NCBI GenBank assembly: GCA_023078555.1
Contig: CM041201.1
Location: forward strand, 5,897,172 to 5,961,171
From: Ulva prolifera
Lineage: Eukaryota; Chlorophyta; Ulvophyceae; Ulvales; Ulvaceae
Length of the DNA: 64,000 nucleotides
Reading direction: 5' to 3'
The position numbers and the translations under genes were made by a program. Position 1 is the stretch's first letter, and every line of letters starts with the position of its first letter. Under the pieces are notes generated by a model, which saw only the letters and a program-made list of their open reading frames with translations, had not been told where the DNA came from and searched no databases. This document shows, piece by piece, positions 20,991 to 32,464 of this stretch.

Positions 20991-21040
20991 GCGCCTTCAG
21001 ATGATGCCTATGCGCGCAGCTAGATGTATTTCTCTGTCAA
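20991..21040. repeat. Right arm of the 50-bp inverted repeat (partner 17347-17396)
   Basis: Differs from the reverse complement of the left arm by one base. A second, imperfect hairpin lies just inside it (about 20938-20990; AAAAAACAC...GTGTTTTTT arms). Confidence 0.85.
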
Positions 21041-23876
21041 GGAACGCACCGCTTTACACCGTGCTACCGCGCAACACCGTTCGAGTACAGCGGAGAGTTT
21101 GAAAGCTCCGCTGCTCGTTGTGAGGTCAGTCGATGTGGACTGCTGTTGCTTTGAGGAGCACAACTACGTTGATTGCATTGCAGAAGAGCCATGATTTTCT
21201 CTGGCGGACTCTTGCAAGCGCGTCCGGTTACCAGCATGTACCACTGGTTTGCGTCGGTAGAGCTCGAGCAGGTCTCCTGCCGGCCTGACCGGGCATCGTT
21301 TGAACAAGAAACAGCTACGGCCGCTCTTGCGATGGATTTTTTAATGCTTCTACCTACTTTTATGGCGAATGCGGAGCAAAATCACTGTCTTGAGTGACTG
21401 TCCACGTACGCGGCAGTACCGTAGAAGTACATCACGCTGCTCATAAAGAGCCACAAAGCGAAGCCAAAGGTCTTTAAATATAGTCAGGAGCTGGCGCAGG
21501 TCAACAGCTGATCGTGTGATCGGAATGGGAGGTGAGCTAGGACCAGCAATCAACCATGACAAGATAATCTTGCCCATCACTAGTTTGATGTGATATTTCC
21601 ACGTTACACAGTTCCATAGACGTCAATGGCGTTGACACAAGCGATCTACACTAACCGTGTGATGCGTTTTGTCAAAGCAGTGAGCGGGGGGTTGAGACAT
21701 CACCACTGTCCATCTCATCGAATGTGACACTGCCTCAGAACCAGTGCCGAATACGTATCTGGTAAGCCCGAATCGATCATTCCATGTTTTATATAAGATC
21801 CCTTGCTGTGAACCCCATGCTGTTGCTGCCGAGCGAGACCGGCTGACAAGCAGGATGCCGTTTTGGTTGCAGTCACCGCCAACATACACCCTTGTAGCCA
21901 CAGCACGTCGCTGCAATCGCATCGCTCCGTCTGCATTGCTTTAGCATATCAACGCACCGCGATGCGTTGCAAGTCACAGCTGCTGCTGAGTGATATATTG
22001 ATGATGCGCACATACTGACCGCGTTTGATCGTGCACCACCAGTGCTCTTCGCATATGTCTCTGAATCAAGTTGCGCTCGGCACTCGCCGATTCCATTATA
22101 TTATAGCGTCTTTTGCTTTAGGAAGCGGGCGCCCAGAGCTCATAAGATTGTGCAGCATCGCAGCGATCGTTCGTGCTGCCACGGGAAGCGTGTCTTAGTA
22201 CATGAATGTGAGACCCTTCGACATGCATAGTCGCTGCTTATTAATCGGCTGATATTTGATTCTGGATCCTCTGACGACGGTGCAATTCAAGGTTGGGACA
22301 GTGGAGAAGCCATATACAACCAGGCTCTCAGCCAGCGTAAAAGCAGCAGGCGGAGTGAAAGCCTTCAATTCTGGTCACAGGTGCTCTTTGAGTGTCGCTC
22401 TCGCCCGGATCTTGAGAATTCTAGAGTGCTGACGAAAACACAGTGCCGAAGCAAACTGCGGCATCAGCACTTCAGAGGAATTCAGCATGGATTCTCCCAC
22501 AATCAATCCGCTACCGCTTGTGCAGCTGAGCAATACTTTGGGGTATATTGGATGATCACCAGCCTGAATCAGCAGCACAGGTGCCATGTCCATACTCTGT
22601 GTGGCGACAGTCTGGTGTGTAGTCCAGTCTAGGTCTGATGGTTGCTCAGATTTATTCTTACAGGCCTTGGACCGCAACGAATTGGCAATGGTCGGCTCTG
22701 GAATTGACAAATCTGGCGTTCACAGAGGAGCTACACAGATCACATCTTCAGGTAACACGAATGAACTTGGCCAATGGCTTGTTCAGATGCCCTTGTAGGT
22801 CGTCGGCGATAATACACACGCTCTAACAATGGAGTGATCTTACGGGACACATGATGCAGGTGTCAGGCTTACTACGCAATAACTGATGTAGGTTTTGTGT
22901 TGTCTGTTTGACCACCCACTGATGCACTTATGGACTCGACACAACCTGTAGCAGATATAAGAATTCCCATCGTGATGTGATGATGGCTTGCGAATGTGGA
23001 TGGCTGACTGTGTCAAGTCGCACATGCAGTAGTGGCAAACTGTTGTCAATGCTGCTGCAAGCTGCATGTCAACATGGTCGAGCACATAGGATCCTTGAAG
23101 TTTGATCATGCTGTCATTCTGGGCAGTGTCTCAACGGTATGAGCCGCTGCACTCCAGGTGCTCACCCCAAAGCTATATGGCTGGTGTCATGCACCTTTAT
23201 ACAGGCCTGCAAATGCGCATGGCTGTTGCTTTGCATGCCAATGCGTCTCACAGAAGTATTGGTTGCAGAGCTGGTCGCAGGCAACGTAGGCACCAGCACA
23301 AGGACATTATCGGGGCAGTTGCAACCAAAATAGCAAAGGCTCTGCCCTCGAGTGTTTGGGCAGCAGCCGTGACTGTCACAAGACAGGTCAGCTTAAATTC
23401 CGGGCTGCCTGAGACAGCTGTGGGCACTCTGGTGGCATCCTGATCAAATGTTCCAGTGGATTCCTTTCAGGCTGCAAGACAACAACTGCAAGACAACACA
23501 GTCGCAATACTTTTCAGCGGCTGCATCTGGCAGGAGATTCTGATCTCGGTGTACCACCATGGCGAGGAGAAGTTCATGTACCCGACGTGTGCGTAGACGG
23601 TGTGTCGACCGCTTGAGCAGCCACATGTTGATGAAGCAGACGATAACAGATGAGTGTATACATTATATGTGCCGCAAGCTGATGCTGGTGCTGTGATCAG
23701 GCCGGTCGGGCTGGTGGTGCATCTGCATGATATTGGCTAACGTTTGCCGTGTTTTTCCCGGCCCGTGTGAGTTTTTTTTATTGTGTCTGTCCTCGTGCAC
23801 CGACTCGGCGTCGTCGAATAAAGCGAATTCAATATGCTATAGCACTCAGTTCAGATTTCTTATTATTTGAGCTCTC
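21041..23876. other. Intergenic stretch; one possible minus-strand exon pair at about 22200-22640
   Basis: No confident gene. On the minus strand, 22640-22375 reads as natural-looking protein (PVLLIQAGDHPIYPKVLLSC), then an in-frame TGA, then a further open run in the same frame (LKAFTPPAAFTLAESLVVYG) to about 22200. I do not recognise it. It could be a pseudogene, chance, or a gene with an unseen intron. No RNA genes seen. Confidence 0.25.
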
Positions 23877-26461
23877 ATGGAGCTAGATGACGCTGTACCC
23901 GGCGACGAATGGAGGCCGGATTTTGAATTTCCCGGTTTTGAATCGGATGCAGACGCAACTGAAGGTGAATTTCCGTGCAGCGATGAGGCTGGCGATGAGA
24001 GTGACAATGAGATGAATTATCTTATGCGACTGGAGGATAGGCTCGCAGGTGTGCACGTTTGCGGCCTCTGCCAATTGCTGCAAATCTCTTTGCACCTCAC
24101 GGAGTGGCCACTAGTTTTTGATATGCAGGGAAGCCTCGATACACGCCTCTATACATTTCTTTGAAGGACACAGCACTTCACATTTTGAAAGGCAATCTCG
24201 ATGGTGGTGGGATGAACCATTATCTCATTCACTTTGCAGCTATGTATTTGGGCATTCACATCGCAGCTATGTATTTGGGCATTCACATCGAGGCTGAATG
24301 GCTCGACGCCAAAATTGCAGCGTGAGCTCCACACCTTCACTGTGCTCCATGTCTGTGGTTCCACTACCAATTGAATTTCAGTCATCTTTGTTTGTGTACA
24401 GCCACAAATATACAGGAACAACCAGCGTTCGTGACAACCTCATGTCTATAGCCAATGATGTGGCCTCGATCGTGTTCGACACAGACAAGCATACTGCTGA
24501 TAACAAGCTCATCAAGTACAGCAAGGTCATTTCAGAGATGATGGTGTATCTGTCCATCCAACACCCGGATGCATGGAAATCAGTCACACTGGTCAGGGAC
24601 GATGGCGTGGTAACATCAAGCTGACCCTAGTCTATGTGCATGTTCTGTGTGAGTGCTGATGGTCAATGATGACACTCTGCTGCAGGAAGGTTTTATGGTG
24701 GTGCCAGTGCCGCAGCCTCAGCTGTTGACAACCTACATCGGTTCAGTCAAAAAGCTGAGGGATCATGTCGTGGATCTGAAGCATGCTGCAACGGCAGGTG
24801 CCAAAGACAACGAATGCCTGCGCAAGAGGTTCCTTGCTGATGCCAACATAAAGAATGGGATGGCGGTTGTCCTCAAGGTCGCACTCGGTGACACTGAGGA
24901 CCGCATGAAGAAGATGTTGAGCGTTGCATTAGATGACTCAGCAGCCACTAACCAGGAGGGCCTGGTGGCTGCCTTCTGGAGTGCATGTCGTGCACCGGTG
25001 GGTTCAACAACCGTGGTTATGATTTTTTCCAGATACATAGCAATAATACTCATCAAGACTACATCTAACATGTTTGAAGAATATAAATGTGGACAACGAT
25101 GAACCGGAAGAGGGCACGATGCTACCAAGACTGCTCAGAGGTGAATTACATGTGTTGCTGCAATGCCACCAGTCGTCCAAGATAGCCATGGTCCGTCGGA
25201 AAGCAATTGTGCAGAAAGTGCGATCTGTGTTCCCCGAAGCATTGGCATATCAGGCCGACTTTTCTCAGGACGGTAAGACATCCTCTCACTGTAAGGTCCA
25301 CGCTTCAACTTGTATATGTATGATTGTCCAAGCAACATTCAATGTTCAATCAGCATCAAGCTGGAACACTCACAAAGCAGCTGTTTGCAGTCCTTGATGC
25401 GCTAGCATGGATGGCCGCCTGTTTGCACAAGGCACAAGTTCCAAGTTCAGAGACTGGGGCCATGCCGTCCGAAGACGTGTGCATTGCCGCCAGGGCATTG
25501 CACACTTTCTTGTTTTTACAATTTTTCCAGTATCACCTATGGGGCACAGCCCGCGCAGGTACCCGATTACCTTATTGTCAATGTTTGTGATCATGCTCTG
25601 CCTCTTATGTCTCTTGATGTGGGACATTGACTTGTTGTGCAGGTCAGAAATGGCTAGATCTGGGCTTGTCACCACACACCACAGGGGCTTGGGCAATCTT
25701 GTTCAACCAGTTTATTGATGAGTGTGGAGATGTTCAGGTGGATGTTACAAGTACAGAAAACTTGGAAAAGTTACCTCTTGACGAGGTGTGCCAAGCATCT
25801 GATCAAGTGGCTGAACAGCTTGGTGCACAACCAAGCATTCACAGCTTTCTGGAAGCTCTTCACACAGACATGATCCAAGATATTTTGGCATCGCTGAGGG
25901 AGTGCCGAGAGGCATTTTTGTCAGAAAAGCTAATAGTTGTGCAGGTCGGACGCGCAGTCCTCATTCAGGTCAGGTCAGGACAGCCAGCATCTCATACCTT
26001 CTGCGCACAGAGGTAGAACCGAGAGATGCTAAAGGAGAGTGCTAGTACCGGGAAACAGTAAGGAGAATGGTTACAGATCTCAGTGTGCACAAGCTTATAT
26101 GCACACTGAACACTCAAGGTTACGGCGGGAAACCCTCGCGGGATCTCTCTCACTACATCGAGACAATCTCGGCTGGCGGCTTACCCCTGCACTGGATCCG
26201 CGGATCGTCCGTGCATGGGTGCACCTGTCACCACACTGCTGCCCGCAGGCTCATGCATTGTGACAATTTTGCCAGAAGATTGAAGACAAATTCATGAGTA
26301 TTTACGAGAAGTTCTCAAGCGGTGAAGAATACAAAGGTGTGATTCATTGTTTTCCAGATTGCCTGGAGTAAATTGCATGAGATGATGTCATCGCATACAG
26401 CCTCTGCCGAGCACCGCATTGCAGGGTCAGTGGGATCTTTGGATCCTGCGACTCTGAAGGA
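23877..26461 (+). pseudogene. Gene X: unrecognised multi-exon gene interrupted by a solo LTR and by the copia array
   Basis: Function unknown. It starts at ATG 23877 with an acidic first exon (to 24048; donor CAG|GTGTGC). Further coding segments: about 24400-24610, 24687-25001 (RKRFLADANIKNGMAVVLKV), 25080-25273, 25362-25558 and 25643-25918, most with GT-AG borders. The last named segment runs straight into a solo LTR. With that LTR and one ATTTT duplicate removed, the frame continues from 26271 (CQKIEDKFMSIYEKFSSGEE). A further open stretch (HEMMSSHTASAEHRIAGSVG) reaches the edge of the copia array at 26461. The product is mainly helical in appearance with no recognised motif. As assembled, this allele cannot make the full protein unless the LTR is spliced out. 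Confidence 0.5.
25919..26265 (-). repeat. Solo LTR of copia family 2 inside an exon of gene X
   Basis: 347 bp with the family 2 LTR ends (plus-strand TGTCAGAAAAG...CATTGTGACA). It is flanked by a perfect 5-bp duplication ATTTT (25914-25918 and 26266-26270). No internal sequence is present, so this is the product of LTR-LTR recombination after insertion. It introduces stops in the host frame. It differs at several places from the array LTRs 200 bp away and is probably older. Confidence 0.93.
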
Positions 26462-26807
26462 TGTCGGAAAAGCTATCTTTGTACAGGGGCGGACGCGCAG
26501 TCCTCATTCAGGTCAGGTCAGGACAGCCAACATCTCATACCTGCTGCGCACAGAGGTAGAACCGAGAGATGTTGAGAGGAGAGTGCTAATACCGTGAAAC
26601 AGTAAAGAGAATGGTTACAGATCTCAGTGTGCACATGCTTATATGCACACTGAACACTCAAGGTTACGGCGGGAAACCCTCGCACGATCTCTCTCACTAC
26701 ATCGAGACAATCCTAACTGGCGGCTTACCCCTACACTGGATCCGCGGATCGTCCGTGCATGGGTGCACCTGTCACCACTGCTGCCCGCAGGCTCATGCAT
26801 TGTGACA
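26462..26807 (-). repeat. Family 2 LTR A (3' LTR of array copy 1)
   Basis: 346 bp. On the minus strand it reads TGTCACAATG...CTTTTCCGACA. It contains a perfect 10-bp hairpin (26624-26633 with 26644-26653) and the 12-bp palindrome GATCCGCGGATC. The purine tract TATGGGGGAG lies between the polyprotein stop and this LTR. Confidence 0.95.
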
Positions 26808-26824
26808 CTCCCCCATAAACCCTG

Positions 26825-29800
26825 CTAAGTCTCCACTAGCTGGAGTTTATTACGAACTTCTAACAAAGCAGGTCCGGGCAGCACTTTAGTAAACACATCT
26901 GCTAACTGGTCAACAGTGCCCACCCATGCTACCTTAAGTTCATCCATCTGGACATATTCCCGCACTCGCAAGTGCCGCACACGAATGTGCTTGGATCTGT
27001 CAGTGGACACAGCATTCACAGCCAAGATATTGGCACTCTTATTGTCACCCCACAGAGTCGGCTTGTGTGGGACGAGTTTCAGATCGAGAAGCAACTGCTT
27101 TACCCACATCAACTCGTTGGCTGTTGCACTCATCGCGATGAGTTCAGCCTCTGTTGTATCCCCAGCCACTATACTCTGTTTCTTCGAACGCCAGAGAACA
27201 CAGTTCCCATGCACCCGAATAACCATACCAGACACGCTTTTCAGATCAGCAGAGTTCGCAAAATCTGCATCTGAATAAGCCTCTAACAAACACCCATGTC
27301 CCTCAGAGCCTATAAACTTTATTCCTAAATTCTTTGTGGACTGCAGGTATCTCAGAACATGTTGCACGGCAGACCAATGTTCCTTTAAACTACTAGACAT
27401 GTGCCGGGCCAGGGCATGTGCCACATAGCTCAGGTCAGGTCGTGTCACTCCTGCAATATACTGGATGCTTCCTACAGCACTCATGAACCTGGAATGCTCA
27501 GCAGCACTGGCTTTCTCCAGGTCAGGATGCTCTTTCGCACTCCTTAGTTGTTGCCGCGGCACTAAGGGAGTGGGAGATTTACGACAGTCAGACATACTGT
27601 ACTTTTCAAGTAAGTTTCGAATTTTGTTTCGTTGTGTCATGATGATTGTTTTGGCCTTGCGATCACGCATGATCTCTGTGCCAAGTGCCCATGCAAGTTC
27701 ACCTAAATCTCTGCCCTCAAATTTCGTGAGAATGATGTCGACAAGTTCTTGTAACCCCGCAGAGCTACTAAATATGAACAAGTCATCGACCCATAAGAAA
27801 ATAAAGCAGCGACCAGATGTTCTGACATACAGTCCGGGATCACTTTGTGCGCACACAAATCCCATCTCAGCTAAGACCTTGATTAAAGCTTTATGCCACT
27901 CGCGAGCAGCTTGCTTCAGGCCATACAGGGTTTTATGCAATCTCCAGACACGTGCTGTCCCGTCAGTGAAGAACGGGGGCTGTTCAACGAACACTTCTTC
28001 TTCTAGCTCACCATTCAGAAAAGCGCACTGAATGTCTATGTGTCTAATCTCTAAGTCTTCCTGAGCAGCAACTGACAGCAACACACGCAGTGTCGCATAA
28101 CTACCGACAGGAGACCAAGTCTCAAAAAAGTCTATACCTTCTACCTGAGAAAAACCACGAGCTACATATCGTGCCTTATACCGCTGAACCTCGCCAGCAG
28201 GCCCACGCTTGATCTTGAGCACCCATTTGCCCGAGATAGCCCGTTTGCCCGCAGGCAGATAGCACAACCCGAAGGTTCCGTGCTCACCCAGTGCATCTAC
28301 CTCCTCCTGCATGGCGCGCAGCCATGCATCCCTGTCCGGACCCGCAAGTCCTTCCTTCATAGAAGGCATATCAGGGTCGGAGGAGGCCTTCTGCTTCCTG
28401 GCGGCAGCTGCTCGGCGCGACCCACGACGCTGAACACTCTGCTGCTCACCAGACTCCACATGCTGAGGCTTCAGGCCTGCACAGGACACTCCACAGTCAG
28501 CCGCGGCTGATGTGTCCTGGCTACAAGCTGAAACTTCAATAGCAGCAACAACTGTTTCACTACTAGCATTAGAGCCCGCAGGCTCATTCATATGCACAGC
28601 TGCTACATCCGCAGCCAATGGAACAAGGCGTCTGCGTACAAGAGGATTGATTTTAATACGAGGTAAGGCAGCTGGAATGGCCCTCACCTCGTCAGGCAAA
28701 TCAACCCCAACTGCGGCTGAGGGGTCCGGATCCTCTCCCCCTAATTCGGACCCGGTCTCCACCTCATCTGGCTCATCCTCCCAGAAGGGCCTCGGCGCCT
28801 CAGCTCCTCGCAAGGGCTGAGCAACTGCCCCCGCGCCAGATGCTGAGGCCGCTGCCGAATTACTCCCGGAACGGACCCGCTGAGCCTCCAGATTCTGATG
28901 AGCCGCAGCTCTTTCATCATCTGAGACGGTGTAGTCCATGCGCTGTTCGTCATCGTCGTCATAGATGCCATGGCTGTCATCATCGGACGGATCCTCCATG
29001 TCGTCATCAGACGCACTGACAGACATTGGAATGGGGAACGCAACTTCTACACCAGGGTCGTGCAACACAGCATTGCGCGTGACAACATACCGCGCGGTGC
29101 GAGATGGCGTGGCGACAGGATGATGCACTTCGCCGTGAACACGAGGGGGGGCAGGGACGGCAGGGTGAGCAGCAGCTCTGGACATTGCACGCGTGCGGTG
29201 CAAAGCTGCTCTGGCTATTTCCGGCGTTGCCCTAGCAGGGTCACGTCGGATTATCTCCGCAGAGGAGCCAGCTCCAAATCGTGGAGAGTACGCAGTAGGA
29301 TCAGGGTCAGGGTTGTCCTGCCGGAATGTCATTTCCATGACAGGGACCCTACCATGACCAGGGGGGGTGTGAAGCTGGTCACGCAGACGGCGCAACACTC
29401 CCCCATCATACGTGTGCTCTGCCGCGAAAGGAGGGACATCGGCGTCAGTCACACGCTCACCCTCATCGTCCCCCTCGAAAGCAACCGTATAGGAGTTCGC
29501 AAACTCCTTAGGTTCCCTTTTGTCCACAACGGCGGACGCATCGTACTTGCGTACGTGCCGGATCATCTGATCCGCAGTGCACATCACCTGACGCACAACA
29601 AAAACCCTACCCCCAGGAACATCCTGGGCGTACACACGCTGCATGCTGGGGCCTAACCCGGCACCGACCCAGTATGCAGGCACACCCCGCGGGGACAACT
29701 TCCGCAGCTTGTCATCCCTAGGGTATGCATACACTTCAACCCCCCATGGACGCTGCTGCCGCAGCAGATCTTGGAACACCTCGACGGAGGTGTCTCTGAA

Positions 29801-32383
29801 AAAGGCCATATAAGGAATGATATCCTTATCACAAGACCGCACTAAAAACTCATCTAATTCTGTCGTCGCAAGCAACTTGTACTTGCGTTTCTCCTCATCC
29901 CTCAACTTATCGCGCTCGGCCTTTTTCATGCGCTTACCTTTCCCCAGGCTCTTCTCAGCTTCGTCAACGTCCGCAGACGCATTGACAGCATGCTGAGCTT
30001 TCAGGCCCTTGAGGATGCTCGCCAGTTTGTCATGGTACAATGCCGACGACGGCGTGAGATTGTGACCATGGACAACACTGGCGAGGCATTCTATCCACAG
30101 GAACAGAGGCAGGCCGCTCGCGAGCAGCGCAGCACGGAGTGACTCAAAGGCCACTCCGATCCTCCTCTCGATCATGCCATTACAGCGATGAGCGGCTGTG
30201 GGGGTCAAGCGGTGAGTGATGCCACGACGCTGGAGGTAGAGCTTTAAGGCCGCGACCATAAACTCTCCCCCTTTGTCGGTGTGTAGGATGCGCACACCCG
30301 GTTCACCTGGCTTCACCACATTCACCCGAATGCGTTCGATAATATAAGAGATCATGGCCGCAGCCTCACTCTTTTTGCGCAGACCTACCACGAAAGTATA
30401 ACGGGTAAAGGCACACATCACAAACAAAACATATTTCACACCACCAATTCCTACTGGAGAGACAGGACCAGCTAAATCGGCGTGCAGTTGCTCACCAGGC
30501 CACTTGGCCTGGCCCATGAGCGCACGATCATTGGCGGAAAACTTGCCCGCAGGCACCTTGCCAATTCTGCAGCCGTGACACCGATTCCCCAGCGGCTCGG
30601 AATCGACATCCAGATTCAAATGACCATAAAATTCACTGTTGGACTGCATTCGTTTTAGGACCCAATTTGACTGGTGAAAAGACAAATGCGCTAGAAAAGC
30701 AGGTTCCAGCAAGTATGCATCATATGGAACCTCAGCTCCCCCATCATTGGGTCGCTTCAGGTCAATGGCCGCAACCGCCATATGATGCCACTGCTGTTGA
30801 TCCTCAATAACTGAGGTCGGACTGCTCTGGTTAGACCAGACTACCCCCCTATTGACAGGCGCACCGACAAGAATGGGTTTGGTCTCTACTGCCATTTTGA
30901 ATGCAAAGACAGGGTGACCATCCATATCTAGTTCCTGATATTTGGCATCGTCCTCTATGTCGGTAGCCATATCACCCAGACCAGGGACATATAACACATT
31001 CCTACGCGTGTCTAGGAACATCTGCTCTGATCTAAGACCCATCGTGCTGAGCAGGTTGTACGGACATTCGGGAGCATAGTAAACACCAGGGATTTCCACA
31101 TCCAGTGGGTGCGTGTTCCCATGCTTGTCCACATAAGTACCCAGGTTCACCTGAATGGTTCCCCTACCCATGATAGAAAGCTGCCCTGGTCCCGCGAGAT
31201 TGGCAACTTTCTGACACGGGCCGTACTCAGTGAACATTTCCCGATTTCCTACTATATGCATGTCCGACCCACTATCAACAATGATATTCCACGGCATGGA
31301 CGCGTCCGGCTGTGGGTACTTGGCAGGCATTTCAATAGTGCAAACATCTCTGGCCGCAGCCTGTTTGCGTTGGGGGCAGTTCGCACGCAAATGTCCCTTC
31401 TTCTTGCAGAAGAAACAGGTCCTGGTCTCCTCGCGAGGAGCCTGGCCAGCTGCGACAGCAGCGACCACAGGGCCATCACCACGGTGCTGCTTGCGCCAGC
31501 CATGGCCTGGTTTGCCCGCGGGCGCCCCAGACCTAGCCTGCAGCGACCGCTGTTGTTTGAGCAAATCAGCATGCTCAGTTAAACGCGATATTATCACATG
31601 AGGGGAGGAGTGTTGAACTTCGCCGCGCACAGCGTTGAACTCCTCCCCCACCTCTAACAGTTTCAATCGTAGCCATCGCTGGCCCACATCGGCACCTAGT
31701 GCCTCCAGTTGAGTGTAAACACTCATCACCTCACCACAATATGTCGCGACATCTTTATTGTGTTGTGACAAAGAATTGAACCGACTCCACAGTCTGTGGA
31801 TCTCGGCTTCAGTGCTAGGTCTGTACTTGGCAGTCAAGTAAGACCATGCTTCACACAAATATGACATGCGATAGACAGTCGTCCTATCCGCGTCAGGCAA
31901 AGACATTAGGACCTGTGTCCTCGCCCTAGCATGAACACGCTGTTCGTCCGCAGACGGTGCGTGCTGCAGCAAATGATCTAACTCGAATTGACCTAACCAC
32001 AAAAAGACTTTCTGCTCGTACGCAACGAAGCTTTCGGTCTTAAAATTCCACTCAGGCAATTTCCCTTTGGTCAAGTCAGGCTCGCTACGTCCCCGAGATG
32101 CACGCAGCGCTTCGGTCAACGTCTCGAGCGTGATGAAGGACTCAGTGTGACCGTGATCGTCAACAACATGAGAGGAAAAAGGCACCTGCTGGCTGCTCTG
32201 CCCAGTATGGGAAGAGGGTAGTGGCCGGACAATTCGTCCGCCCCGGAGCAACATACCCGCAGGCTGTTCTCCGTCAGGGAGCTGCTGGTCAGCGTCCCTG
32301 TCGACGAGAGGCTGCTGGTCAGCATCGTCTCGCCTCTCCTCGCGAGGAGCGTCGGCGTTGGAGTTGGCGTTAGAAAGAGACAT
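26825..32383 (-). CDS. Family 2 copia Gag-Pol polyprotein, array copy 1 (1852 aa)
   Basis: A single intact frame for all copia functions. Gag runs to about residue 310. The zinc knuckle CFFCKKKGHLRANC is at 323-336 and the protease motif VDSGSDMHIV has Asp370. The integrase triad is Asp636 (HADLAGP), Asp703 (HTDKGGEF) and Glu739 (MIERRIGV). An acidic linker follows, with repeats of Asp near 1130-1170. RT spans about 1395-1640 with WVDD at 1531-1534 instead of YVDD. RNase H acidic residues lie near 1705, 1746 and 1780. No stop or frameshift is seen, and this is the best candidate in the window for an autonomous element. It starts at ATG 32383, 306 nt after the LTR. Confidence 0.95.
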   Translation of the reverse strand: MSLSNANSNADAPREERRDDADQQPLVDRDADQQLPDGEQPAGMLLRGGRIVRPLPSSHTGQSSQQVPFSSHVVDDHGHTESFITLETLTEALRASRGRSEPDLTKGKLPEWNFKTESFVAYEQKVFLWLGQFELDHLLQHAPSADEQRVHARARTQVLMSLPDADRTTVYRMSYLCEAWSYLTAKYRPSTEAEIHRLWSRFNSLSQHNKDVATYCGEVMSVYTQLEALGADVGQRWLRLKLLEVGEEFNAVRGEVQHSSPHVIISRLTEHADLLKQQRSLQARSGAPAGKPGHGWRKQHRGDGPVVAAVAAGQAPREETRTCFFCKKKGHLRANCPQRKQAAARDVCTIEMPAKYPQPDASMPWNIIVDSGSDMHIVGNREMFTEYGPCQKVANLAGPGQLSIMGRGTIQVNLGTYVDKHGNTHPLDVEIPGVYYAPECPYNLLSTMGLRSEQMFLDTRRNVLYVPGLGDMATDIEDDAKYQELDMDGHPVFAFKMAVETKPILVGAPVNRGVVWSNQSSPTSVIEDQQQWHHMAVAAIDLKRPNDGGAEVPYDAYLLEPAFLAHLSFHQSNWVLKRMQSNSEFYGHLNLDVDSEPLGNRCHGCRIGKVPAGKFSANDRALMGQAKWPGEQLHADLAGPVSPVGIGGVKYVLFVMCAFTRYTFVVGLRKKSEAAAMISYIIERIRVNVVKPGEPGVRILHTDKGGEFMVAALKLYLQRRGITHRLTPTAAHRCNGMIERRIGVAFESLRAALLASGLPLFLWIECLASVVHGHNLTPSSALYHDKLASILKGLKAQHAVNASADVDEAEKSLGKGKRMKKAERDKLRDEEKRKYKLLATTELDEFLVRSCDKDIIPYMAFFRDTSVEVFQDLLRQQRPWGVEVYAYPRDDKLRKLSPRGVPAYWVGAGLGPSMQRVYAQDVPGGRVFVVRQVMCTADQMIRHVRKYDASAVVDKREPKEFANSYTVAFEGDDEGERVTDADVPPFAAEHTYDGGVLRRLRDQLHTPPGHGRVPVMEMTFRQDNPDPDPTAYSPRFGAGSSAEIIRRDPARATPEIARAALHRTRAMSRAAAHPAVPAPPRVHGEVHHPVATPSRTARYVVTRNAVLHDPGVEVAFPIPMSVSASDDDMEDPSDDDSHGIYDDDDEQRMDYTVSDDERAAAHQNLEAQRVRSGSNSAAASASGAGAVAQPLRGAEAPRPFWEDEPDEVETGSELGGEDPDPSAAVGVDLPDEVRAIPAALPRIKINPLVRRRLVPLAADVAAVHMNEPAGSNASSETVVAAIEVSACSQDTSAAADCGVSCAGLKPQHVESGEQQSVQRRGSRRAAAARKQKASSDPDMPSMKEGLAGPDRDAWLRAMQEEVDALGEHGTFGLCYLPAGKRAISGKWVLKIKRGPAGEVQRYKARYVARGFSQVEGIDFFETWSPVGSYATLRVLLSVAAQEDLEIRHIDIQCAFLNGELEEEVFVEQPPFFTDGTARVWRLHKTLYGLKQAAREWHKALIKVLAEMGFVCAQSDPGLYVRTSGRCFIFLWVDDLFIFSSSAGLQELVDIILTKFEGRDLGELAWALGTEIMRDRKAKTIIMTQRNKIRNLLEKYSMSDCRKSPTPLVPRQQLRSAKEHPDLEKASAAEHSRFMSAVGSIQYIAGVTRPDLSYVAHALARHMSSSLKEHWSAVQHVLRYLQSTKNLGIKFIGSEGHGCLLEAYSDADFANSADLKSVSGMVIRVHGNCVLWRSKKQSIVAGDTTEAELIAMSATANELMWVKQLLLDLKLVPHKPTLWGDNKSANILAVNAVSTDRSKHIRVRHLRVREYVQMDELKVAWVGTVDQLADVFTKVLPGPALLEVRNKLQLVET

Positions 32384-32464
32384 CCTGCATCAGGACAGAT
32401 GGTTGTTTGTCGCGCGCAGCAACTAACCAGTGGGATTGCTCGCAAGCAAACAGGTTGAGAAAAC

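Noticed and set aside
17297-21080. CGCGCAACACCGT at both 17297 and 21068 as possible direct repeats or LTR ends around the GC island
   Set aside because: A 13-base match is expected many times by chance in 64 kb, and the neighbouring bases do not match.
28970-29656. Plus-strand 228-codon frame, repeated at 35198-35884
   Set aside because: It is the antisense shadow of the Asp-rich linker of the family 2 polyprotein and repeats only because the element does.
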